A DNA stretch of 5,850 nucleotides from Deltaproteobacteria bacterium (GTDB taxonomy: Bacteria; Desulfobacterota; Desulfobacteria; Desulfobacterales; ETH-SRB1), in the NCBI GenBank assembly GCA_019314185.1, contig JAFCZU010000381.1:1-5850 (forward strand), read 5' to 3'. Of the stretch, positions 1 to 5,437 are shown piece after piece. The position numbers were made by a program, and so were the translations under genes. A model generated the notes under the pieces. That model saw only the letters and a list, made by a program, of their open reading frames with translations. It had not been told where the DNA came from and did not search any database. Within the stretch, counting starts at the first letter, position 1. Each line of letters begins with the position of its first letter.

Positions 1-131
1 GCTTTGGAGCAGATACAAACAAGGTGACACTGTTTTATAAAAACGGTTCAAAAGAATCTCTTCCCAAGATGGAAAAAGATGCTCTGGCACATATACTTTT
101 AGATCGAATTGTAAAGTTGATGGCCTCGTAA
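1..131 (+). CDS. coaBC: 3' end of coaBC: phosphopantothenoylcysteine decarboxylase / phosphopantothenate-cysteine ligase (partial)
   Basis: Only the last 42 complete codons are present; the reading frame starts at base 3 and ends at TAA 129-131. The peptide begins FGADTNKVTLFYKNG and continues with an ELP-like segment (ESLPKMEKD) and a helix ending ILLDRIVKL. This is the usual C-terminus of the CoaB ligase domain, where a GFG-x-DTN-x-VTL strand is followed by a short polar turn, a LP-M-K element and a final 'ILDRI' helix. From family knowledge, CoaBC is a cytosolic bifunctional enzyme that joins cysteine to 4'-phosphopantothenate using CTP and then decarboxylates the product, two steps of coenzyme A synthesis. 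The catalytic regions lie outside the window, so the call rests on this tail alone. The gene is probably unrelated to the sucrose cassette that follows. Confidence 0.82.
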   Translation, partial: FGADTNKVTLFYKNGSKESLPKMEKDALAHILLDRIVKLMAS

Positions 132-376
132 AAAGTCGAATTCATCAGATGCCAGATTAAAGCGATTATCTATGATCCTATCTTCAATATCAGAACCCTT
201 GGTCGTATCTTCAGCAGTTTCATCAAAAGGGGGGCAAGCTCCATGCTTCCCATTAGTACATTAGTATACACACAGGATTAACAACTTTTTCTATTATGAT
301 TGTTTACTGGTAGTTGATCACCTGATGGAGACAACAAACAATGCCTGTATTACGCGCAAAATTCAGGTAATAAATT
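132..376. other. Non-coding spacer between coaBC and the sucrose cassette
   Basis: This 245-bp spacer has no convincing gene. Visible elements are a perfect tandem 8-mer, CATTAGTA at 251-258 and 259-266, and a small bulged hairpin at 232-251 (GGG/AAGC pairing with GCTT/CCC) that lacks a following T-run and so is not a clear terminator. An isolated TATTAT (292-297) could be a -10 box, but no -35 sits at proper spacing; the TTAACA at 278-283 is too close. The promoter of the cassette is expected here, yet I cannot place it. The decamer GTAAAAAGTC at 128-137, overlapping the coaBC stop, recurs inverted at 5411-5420. Confidence 0.5.
251..266. repeat. Tandem 8-bp direct repeat (CATTAGTA x2)
   Basis: CATTAGTA occurs twice back to back and is followed by TAC. 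It lies about 110 bp upstream of the fructokinase start, in the region where a promoter or operator for the sucrose operon would be expected. A regulatory role is only a guess; two copies of an AT-rich octamer may be chance. Confidence 0.4.
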
Positions 377-1282
377 ATGATTTTATCTATTGGTGAGATT
401 CTCTTTGATGTTTTTCCGGAATACAAACGCTTGGGAGGTGCGCCTTTTAATTTTGCATTTCACATGAAACGTCTTGGATTTCCTGTTTGCTTTATCAGCC
501 GCATAGGAAAAGATGCGGAGGGCAAAAAAATATCCGAAGAGCTTCAAAAATATGGATTCGAACTGGATTGTCTGCAGATAGACGATAACTTTGAAACCGG
601 CAAAGTACTTGTCAGTATAGATGAAACCGGCACGCCTGATTTTAATATACTTCAAAATATGGCTTATGATAATTTAGTGTTTAATGATTCGATAAAAACA
701 ATGCTTTATGGGAAAGTAGATCTTATATATTTCGGTTCTCTTATTCAAAGGAGTATTAATGGACTTGCCACTATGCGACATATCTTTGATCAAAAAAGAC
801 CACATACAAAATTACTTTATGATGTTAACCTGAGACCCCGATGCTACAGCGATACAATAATTATCGAATCTTTGAAACATACAAACATTCTCAAATTAAA
901 TGATGAAGAACTTCACGTAATAAAAGAAATGTTCGGTTTTGAAAAATCAGATAAAACATTCGTTGAATTCTTATTCAGAGAATTTCCGATTGAAATGGTT
1001 GCCCTTACAAGGGGGGCACAGGGAACTGAACTTTTTGCAGAAGATCAACACATTGTTCATCGTTCCCATGCTTTGAAAAATATAGTCGATACCGTTGGTG
1101 CGGGAGATGGTTTCGCTGCTATACTTGCAGCCGGTTACCTGCATAAATGGCATTCTGATAAGATTTTATCTGTTGCAACGGATTTCGCTGAACAAATATG
1201 CCGGATAGAAGGGGCAACGCCTGTGGAAACAGCTTTTTATGATCGCTTTAAAAGTTTTATTTCGGATTTGGAGCAAAACTGA
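377..1282 (+). CDS. PfkB-family fructokinase (ATP:fructose 6-phosphotransferase)
   Basis: This 301-residue protein has the usual length and the two hallmark regions of PfkB (ribokinase-superfamily) sugar kinases. The N-terminal substrate region has a GG pair at 20-21 within GGAPFNFAFHMKRLG, followed by ISRIGKDAEG (40-49). The C-terminal signature DTVGAGDGF lies at 238-246, with D244 as the expected catalytic base and GAG forming the anion hole. DVNLRPRCY (149-157) and KLND (173-176) are further family motifs. The GGAPFNF version and the linkage to sucrose genes favour fructose over ribose or adenosine as substrate. The likely role is to convert fructose released by the downstream sucrose phosphorylase into fructose-6-phosphate, which is also an SPS substrate. 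The start ATG has a modest CAGGT about 9 bases upstream. The TGA overlaps the next ATG by one base, so the two genes are probably translationally coupled. Confidence 0.88.
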   Translation: MILSIGEILFDVFPEYKRLGGAPFNFAFHMKRLGFPVCFISRIGKDAEGKKISEELQKYGFELDCLQIDDNFETGKVLVSIDETGTPDFNILQNMAYDNLVFNDSIKTMLYGKVDLIYFGSLIQRSINGLATMRHIFDQKRPHTKLLYDVNLRPRCYSDTIIIESLKHTNILKLNDEELHVIKEMFGFEKSDKTFVEFLFREFPIEMVALTRGAQGTELFAEDQHIVHRSHALKNIVDTVGAGDGFAAILAAGYLHKWHSDKILSVATDFAEQICRIEGATPVETAFYDRFKSFISDLEQN

Positions 1283-2331
1283 TGAAAAACAAACTGTATA
1301 TCCAGATGTTCAGTATCCATGGTCTGCTCCGCGCAGAAAATATGGAGATGGGAAGAAATGCCGACACTGGCGGTCAAATAAAATATGTTGTGGAATTAGG
1401 AAAAGCATTGAGCCAAAATGATAATATAAAGCAAGTTGACCTGTTCACAAGATTAATTGCTGATAAAACTGTTTCAGAAGATTATTCACAGCCAGTCGAA
1501 ACGATCAATAATAAATTCCGTATTGTAAGAATCCAGTGCGGCGGCAAGAAGTATATTCGAAAAGAGCTTTTATGGCCGCACCTTGACGAATTTGTTGATA
1601 AAACAATAAAATTTATCAGACAGAAAAAACTGATTCCGGATATTGTACACGGCCATTATGCGGATGCCGGATATGTGGCAAGTCAGATGGCAGAATTATT
1701 TGGTATCCCTTTCATATTTACCGGTCATTCTCTCGGCAGAGCTAAAAAAGAAAAACTTGCAAATGACGGCCTTGCAGAAAATGCTATTATCAAAAAATAT
1801 AAAATTGATCACAGAATTCAAGTTGAAGAAGAAGTTTTAAAAATTACAGATCTTATTATTACAAGCACAAATCAGGAGATTAAGAAGCAGTATGGAATGT
1901 ACCAATGCAACAGCCTGCCGATATTCAGCGTCATCCCTCCAGGTCTGGATATTGATAAATTTTATCCGTACTACCATGATATTTTGCCTGAAACCGATAA
2001 GGACGAAATCGAAATGCATGCCCAGGCATCTGTGCTTGAAGAACTGAACCGTTTTTTTATGCAGCCTGACAAACCGCTGATACTAACAATTTGCCGGCCG
2101 GATAAAAGAAAAAATATATCAGGCCTAATCAAGGCTTATGGTGAGGACAAGAACCTCCAATCCATGGCTAATCTTGCCATTTTTGCCGGAATCAGGAAAG
2201 ATATTTCAAAAAAGGAAGAAAACGAAAAAGATGTTTTAACAAGAACCTCCAATCCATGGCTAATCTTGCCATTTTTGCCGGAATCAGGAAAGATATTTCA
2301 AAAAAGGAAGAAAACGAAAAAGATGTTTTAA
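1282..2331 (+). CDS. sps: Sucrose-phosphate synthase, N-terminal part (truncated by frameshift)
   Basis: The first 320 residues are genuine SPS; the last 29 (from RTSNPW onward) come from reading the second repeat copy in the wrong frame, ending at TAA 2329-2331. The N-terminal GT-B Rossmann domain carries HGLLRAENMEMGRNADTGG near 13-31 and GQIKYVVEL after it, the sugar-phosphate acceptor region and close to plant SPS as I recall it. TGHSLG lies at 147-152, SVIPPG at 216-221, and RPDKRKN at 272-278 begins the donor-binding domain. From family knowledge, the enzyme transfers glucose from UDP-glucose to fructose-6-phosphate. The truncated product lacks the EX7E donor motif and should not be active alone. 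The start overlaps the fructokinase stop (TGATG), with TTTGGAGC about 8 bases upstream as ribosome binding site. Confidence 0.85.
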   Translation: MKNKLYIQMFSIHGLLRAENMEMGRNADTGGQIKYVVELGKALSQNDNIKQVDLFTRLIADKTVSEDYSQPVETINNKFRIVRIQCGGKKYIRKELLWPHLDEFVDKTIKFIRQKKLIPDIVHGHYADAGYVASQMAELFGIPFIFTGHSLGRAKKEKLANDGLAENAIIKKYKIDHRIQVEEEVLKITDLIITSTNQEIKKQYGMYQCNSLPIFSVIPPGLDIDKFYPYYHDILPETDKDEIEMHAQASVLEELNRFFMQPDKPLILTICRPDKRKNISGLIKAYGEDKNLQSMANLAIFAGIRKDISKKEENEKDVLTRTSNPWLILPFLPESGKIFQKRKKTKKMF

Positions 2332-2333
2332 CA
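2147..2333 (+). repeat. Perfect 92-bp tandem direct duplication inside sps
   Basis: Copy 1 is 2147-2238 and copy 2 is 2239-2330. Identity is complete and continues for 3 more bases, because ACA occurs at 2147, 2239 and 2331. This gives a 95-bp match at period 92, with a 3-bp microhomology typical of slippage or short-homology duplication. Since 92 is not a multiple of 3, the gene is shifted by -1 relative to its upstream frame. Each copy encodes roughly KNLQSMANLAIFAGIRKD and the following charged helix, a segment that occurs once in this family. Confidence 0.97.
2208..2214 (+). promoter_or_regulatory. In-phase slippery heptamer A_AAA_AAG in repeat copy 1
   Basis: The zero-frame codons are TCA AAA AAG, so the heptamer is in the X_XXY_YYZ phase known from -1 frameshifting (for example in dnaX). 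The -1 frame entered here is open through 2214-2255 and joins the downstream sps frame without a stop. The same heptamer in copy 2 (2300-2306) is out of phase for the upstream reading frame. I saw no obvious stimulatory stem-loop, and A-rich lysine codons are common in this AT-rich gene, so function is speculative. Confidence 0.3.
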
Positions 2334-3557
2334 GAAATGCTGCTTCTCATGGACAAATATGATCTTTATGGCAAAATGGCTATTCCAAAGAAGCATAGTT
2401 TTGAATATGAAGTTCCTGAACTGTATCGAACAGCTGCTGAAAAAAAGGGCGTCTTTGTTAATGTGGCCCTTACGGAACCATTTGGCCTCACCTTGATAGA
2501 AGCTGCGGCCACAGGCTTGCCGATAATTGCGACAAATGACGGTGGGCCGCAGGATATAATAAAAAACTGCAAATGCGGTATTCTTGTCGATCCTGTACAA
2601 ACGGAAGAAATCAGTCATGCTATCAGAAAAATAATAGCAGAGGCTGATTTATGGAAAAAATATTCGAAAAACGGAATCATTAATGTTAGAAAATATTATA
2701 TATGGAAAAATCATGCTAAGAAATATATTAGAGAAATAAGCAAACTTAAAACTTCTGCCATGAAAACAAACCTGAGGATAGCGAAACCGACTGATCCAAT
2801 CGGCAGAAGGATTATTAAGCTTAAACATTTTATTATCACAGACATTGACAATACTCTTACTGGTGGAGATAAGAAATCTCTCAAGAAACTTCTCGCGATT
2901 TTACAAAGCAACAAGGAAAGAATTGGATTTGGTATTGCTACAGGAAGAACTGTCGAATCAGCTGTCAAGCATTTGGAGAAACATGATATTATTCATCCTG
3001 ATGTAATTATTTCCTCCGTGGGAGCGGAACTTTATTATGGGGAAAAACTCCATTTTTCAAGGGGTTGGGAAACGCATATTTCCAAGCAATGGGACATGGC
3101 TAAAATTAAAAATCTTCTTGATAGGTTTGATTTTCTTAAATACCAGGAAGAAGACACACAAAGAAAATTTAAAATCAGTTATTATATGAAACCGGAAAAA
3201 GATAACATAGCAAGAATTCATGCTATTTTAATAAAGAACAGATGCAGGTACAATCTGATCTATTCCCATGACAAGTATCTCGATATTCTTCCCTTTCGTG
3301 CTTCAAAAGGAAAAGCAATACGGTATCTAAGTTACAAATGGAATATTTCGCTAAATAATTTTCTTGTTTGTGGTGATTCCGGAAATGACGCTGAAATGTT
3401 AAAGGGAGTATCTTGCGGAGTTGTTGTGAGAAACTATAGCAGGGAGCTTGAAAGCCTGAAAGGTTCAAAAAACATATATTTTGCTGACAGGCAATATGCA
3501 GGCGGTATTGTGGAGGGACTTAATCATTATAAATTTATTGAAAAGGCACAATTTTAA
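2256..3557 (+). CDS. sps: Sucrose-phosphate synthase C-terminal part plus sucrose-phosphatase domain (displaced frame)
   Basis: This 433-residue frame continues the SPS after the duplication. Its first ATG (2256) lies inside repeat copy 2, has no ribosome binding site and is probably not a real start. EPFGLTLIE at 74-82 is the EX7E donor-site motif of retaining GT4 enzymes, followed by GLPIIATNDGGP (87-98). After a linker at about 160-185, the HAD phosphatase domain begins: DIDNT (196-200, nucleophile D196 and acid/base D198), ATGRT (228-232, motif II), K351 in ASKGKAI (motif III) and GDSGND (373-378, Mg-binding motif IV). All four HAD motifs are present, so the phosphatase part looks functional. 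It would dephosphorylate sucrose-6-phosphate to sucrose. If translation restarts internally, this could yield a phosphatase without synthase; I see no clear restart signal. Confidence 0.83.
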   Translation: MANLAIFAGIRKDISKKEENEKDVLTEMLLLMDKYDLYGKMAIPKKHSFEYEVPELYRTAAEKKGVFVNVALTEPFGLTLIEAAATGLPIIATNDGGPQDIIKNCKCGILVDPVQTEEISHAIRKIIAEADLWKKYSKNGIINVRKYYIWKNHAKKYIREISKLKTSAMKTNLRIAKPTDPIGRRIIKLKHFIITDIDNTLTGGDKKSLKKLLAILQSNKERIGFGIATGRTVESAVKHLEKHDIIHPDVIISSVGAELYYGEKLHFSRGWETHISKQWDMAKIKNLLDRFDFLKYQEEDTQRKFKISYYMKPEKDNIARIHAILIKNRCRYNLIYSHDKYLDILPFRASKGKAIRYLSYKWNISLNNFLVCGDSGNDAEMLKGVSCGVVVRNYSRELESLKGSKNIYFADRQYAGGIVEGLNHYKFIEKAQF

Positions 3558-3731
3558 CAATAAAATAATTAAATTAGCTCACTTTAGGCACTTTTTACTC
3601 ATTTATTTTATCATACCGAATTCATTAGGCATAAAATGGAAATTCCTATACTATTAAATTATAAGATTATTGAAATGATACATTTTTTAAGTAATTGTAA
3701 AACAATAAAATTTAATCTCAGGTGATCATTT
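3558..3731. other. AT-rich spacer between sps and sucrose phosphorylase
   Basis: This 174-bp, strongly AT-rich spacer has no gene and no clear hairpin terminator after sps. A TATACT at 3647-3652 resembles a -10 box, but the best -35 partner (TTAGGC, 3625-3630, spacing 16) is poor. TTAGGCA occurs at 3584-3590 and 3625-3631, and AACAATAAAAT at 3556-3566 and 3701-3711. The length leaves room for a separate promoter, so the phosphorylase may be expressed independently of the biosynthetic genes, but nothing here proves it. Confidence 0.4.
3719..3727 (+). promoter_or_regulatory. Strong ribosome binding site of sucrose phosphorylase
   Basis: AGGTGATC matches the complement of the 16S rRNA 3' end (GGAGGTGATC) and places its AGG about 9 bases before the ATG at 3732. 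It fixes that start codon and is the best ribosome binding site among the three sucrose genes. Confidence 0.7.
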
Positions 3732-5180
3732 ATGTCTCTGAAAAACAATATTCAACTTATATCATATCCCGACAGTCTTGGAAAAAATCTGCAGGAACTG
3801 CATTATGTCATGAATAGATATCTTTCCAAAGCAATCAACGGAGTTCATATCCTGCCTTTTTACCCGTCATCTGCAGACAGGGGATTCGCGCCGATTACCT
3901 ATTATGAGGTTGATCCGGCTTTTGGCACATGGAAAGATATAGAAATGATTCAAAAAGATTTTGAGATAATGATCGATTTCATGGTAAATCATATCTCAAG
4001 ACACTCAAAGTATTTCCTGGATTATCTGGATAACGGCAGTAAGTCAGAGTATGCAGATATGTTTTTAAGCTTTAACAAATTAAACCCTGACGGTAAAATA
4101 AGAAAGGAAGATCTGGATAAAGTTTATACCAGAAAACCCAGAGTCCCTTACCAGTATATTGAACGGCCCGATGGTTCAAAAGAGATCATCTGGTGTACGT
4201 TTGATTATGAACAAATCAATTTTGATGTAACATCCACTAAAACCAGAGAATTATTTCGTGACTTTCTTATTTTTTTATCCAGAAAAAGACCGAAGTATAT
4301 ACGAATGGATGCATTTGCTTATACAACGGTCAAAATAGGCACCAACTGTTTTTTCCTTGAACCTGATGTCTGGGATCTTCTTGAAATGCTGGACGGATTT
4401 ATTTCGCCATTTGGGCCGGAAATTGTGCCTGAAGTTCATGAAGACTATTCTTACCAATTAAAGCTGTCAGAAAAAGGATTCCGAGTATATGATTTTGCGC
4501 TTCCCATGCTGGTTTTACATACTCTTTATCACCATACAAATAAACAGTTGATTGAGTGGTTAAAAATTTGTCCCAAAAAACAATTTACCACGCTTGACAC
4601 TCATGACGGTATAGGGGTGGTCGATGTTGCCGGCCTGATGACGCAGGAAGAAATCGACAGGGTTATCAACGGACTATATGAAAAGAAGGCCAATACTAAA
4701 AAGATTTATTCCAGTGCTGACTACCAGAACATGGATATATATCAGATAAATTGTACCTATTACTCCGCACTGGAATGTAATGATGACTCCTATCTTGCCG
4801 CAAGGACAATTCAGTTTTACACACCAGGCATTCCCCAAGTATATTACGTGGGACTGCTGGCGGGAGAAAATGATATAAAACTTGTAGAAGAGACTTTAAA
4901 CGGCAGGGATATCAACAGGCACAACTATGATCTGGATGAAATTCATAAGGAGATTCAAAAGCCTGTTGTGCAAAGATTAATAAGACTTATGGAATTTAGA
5001 AACAGCTATCCTGCTTTTGACGGGGAGCTGATAATTGAAGATTCCAGAGAGGATGAACTGATCCTCTCATACGCATATGAAGAATATAAAACAACTGCCT
5101 TTATCGATCTTAAAAGCTATAAAACAAAAATAAAATATTTCGATAAAAACTCAGGTTCTTTCAAGGAATTTGTTGCTTAG
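3732..5180 (+). CDS. gtfA: Sucrose phosphorylase (GH13 subfamily 18)
   Basis: This 482-residue protein has the length and full motif set of GH13_18 sucrose phosphorylases, which convert sucrose and phosphate to alpha-glucose-1-phosphate and fructose. GVHILPFYP is at 37-45, and VNHIS at 85-89 is GH13 region I. IRMDAF carries the nucleophile D193, VPEVHE the acid/base E234, and TLDTHDGIG the transition-state stabiliser D292. MDIYQINCTYYSAL (334-347) keeps the Asp and Gln typical of sucrose-binding members, and GIPQVYYVGLLAG and NGRDINRH complete the fold. The motifs look most like the Leuconostoc/Streptococcus-type enzyme (from memory). Related subfamily members act on glucosylglycerate, glucosylglycerol or sucrose-6-phosphate; the SPS-SPP and fructokinase neighbours favour sucrose. 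There is no signal peptide, so it acts in the cytosol on sucrose made inside. The TAG stop sits on the edge of an inserted repeat element. Confidence 0.92.
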   Translation: MSLKNNIQLISYPDSLGKNLQELHYVMNRYLSKAINGVHILPFYPSSADRGFAPITYYEVDPAFGTWKDIEMIQKDFEIMIDFMVNHISRHSKYFLDYLDNGSKSEYADMFLSFNKLNPDGKIRKEDLDKVYTRKPRVPYQYIERPDGSKEIIWCTFDYEQINFDVTSTKTRELFRDFLIFLSRKRPKYIRMDAFAYTTVKIGTNCFFLEPDVWDLLEMLDGFISPFGPEIVPEVHEDYSYQLKLSEKGFRVYDFALPMLVLHTLYHHTNKQLIEWLKICPKKQFTTLDTHDGIGVVDVAGLMTQEEIDRVINGLYEKKANTKKIYSSADYQNMDIYQINCTYYSALECNDDSYLAARTIQFYTPGIPQVYYVGLLAGENDIKLVEETLNGRDINRHNYDLDEIHKEIQKPVVQRLIRLMEFRNSYPAFDGELIIEDSREDELILSYAYEEYKTTAFIDLKSYKTKIKYFDKNSGSFKEFVA

Positions 5181-5336
5181 GGTTCGCACAAAAATAAGTT
5201 CGCAATTTTAAGTGTTGAGGCGCCCGTCTGGCAAGGCGCGAAAGCGCAGAGATATCAAGCATATTCCGAGCTTTCGCAACACAGCCAGACGGGATGCATC
5301 GGCTCTTAAAATGTAAAGTTATTTTTGCGCGAGCCC
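5180..5336. mobile_element. MITE-like inverted-repeat element inserted at the gtfA stop codon
   Basis: The 157-bp element has 18-bp terminal inverted repeats: left GGGTTCGCACAAAAATAA (5180-5197) and the complement of 5319-5336, GGGCTCGCGCAAAAATAA, matching at 16 of 18. TTA directly flanks both ends (5177-5179 and 5337-5339), a probable target duplication. The symmetry continues inward: ATTTTAAG on both arms, a perfect CCCGTCTGGC (5223-5232 with 5284-5293), and GCGAAAGC (5238-5245 with 5270-5277) around a loop of about 24 bases. The arms are GC-rich against AT-rich surroundings. It has no coding capacity, so it would need a transposase supplied elsewhere. Its RNA would fold into one long hairpin, which could end or attenuate transcription after gtfA. 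Confidence 0.75.
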
Positions 5337-5380
5337 TTAGATCAGAAATAGGGTCGAAGGTAATTGCATATGATTAACTC

Positions 5381-5387
5381 AAAGGAG
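5381..5387 (+). promoter_or_regulatory. Strong ribosome binding site of the leader ORF, in a small hairpin
   Basis: AAAGGAG lies 5 bases before the ATG at 5393. It forms the loop and part of the right arm of a 6-bp hairpin, TAACTC (5375-5380) with GAGTTA (5385-5390), so the site may be partly masked when the RNA folds. No comparable site precedes the udg ATG at 5434. Confidence 0.5.
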
Positions 5388-5392
5388 TTATT

Positions 5393-5437
5393 ATGTATAA
5401 AGTGGTTTTTGACTTTTTACTAATATATCAATTATGA
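5393..5437 (+). CDS. Short leader ORF (14 codons) overlapping the udg start
   Basis: ATG 5393 follows a strong AAAGGAG and reads [14 protein letters not shown] before TGA 5435-5437. That stop overlaps the udg ATG (5434-5436) as ATGA, the classic arrangement for translational coupling. udg itself has no visible ribosome binding site, so ribosomes ending here could restart on udg. The peptide is hydrophobic and matches no family I recognise. It may be only a coupling device, or a chance frame that gained importance when the DNA between coaBC and udg was rearranged. Confidence 0.45.
   Translation: MYKVVFDFLLIYQL

Larger units (their letters stand above)
1282..3557 (+). pseudogene. sps: Sucrose-phosphate synthase/sucrose-phosphatase, frame-disrupted by a 92-bp tandem duplication
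   Basis: The two reading frames 1282-2331 and 2256-3557 are parts of a single bifunctional gene. Deleting one copy of the 92-bp repeat gives an uninterrupted 727-codon frame, close to the roughly 700-residue length known for bacterial SPS-SPP fusions. In order it would contain a GT-B glycosyltransferase family 4 domain (about 1-455) and a HAD-type phosphatase domain (about 480-727). Every catalytic motif expected in both domains is intact on one side or the other of the lesion, and neither flank shows further decay. That indicates a very recent event, a sequencing or assembly error, or a tolerated frameshift. It is called a pseudogene because of the frame break, not because of loss of conserved residues. 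Confidence 0.7.

Noticed and set aside
232..251. Hairpin GGG-C-AAGC / GCTT-CCC as an intrinsic terminator of coaBC.
   Set aside because: The stem is short with a bulge and there is no T-run after it; the distance from the stop (about 100 bp) is also long.
383..655. Antisense open frames over the kinase, SPS, phosphorylase and udg genes (for example 383-655, 2328-2618, 2711-2968, 3223-3468, 5487-5762).
   Set aside because: They lie opposite strongly supported genes, have no recognisable domains, and look like frame shadows.
3574..3592. TTAGCTCACT-TTAGGCAC resembles the CAP-site/-35 neighbourhood of the E. coli lac promoter (TTAGCTCACTCATTAGGCAC).
   Set aside because: A 2-base gap is needed, the left CRP half-site (TGTGA) is absent, and the rest of the promoter does not match. 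The host does not look enterobacterial. Most likely chance.
3556..3711. Direct repeats AACAATAAAAT (3556-3566, 3701-3711) and an 8-bp inverted repeat ATTAAATT/AATTTAAT in the spacer before gtfA.
   Set aside because: All are AT-only or nearly so in a very AT-rich stretch; expected by chance, and no element boundaries accompany them.
315..3728. 11-bp inverted match: TGATCACCTGA (315-325) and TCAGGTGATCA (3718-3728), both upstream of sucrose genes.
   Set aside because: The second copy is the ribosome binding site of gtfA, so its sequence is explained by 16S rRNA pairing; the first copy is not positioned like an operator pair.
5409..5437. TTGACT (5409-5414) as a -35 box for udg, with TATATC or AATTAT as -10.
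   Set aside because: Spacings of 9 or 15 bases do not fit a sigma-70-type promoter, and a start there would leave almost no leader before the udg ATG.
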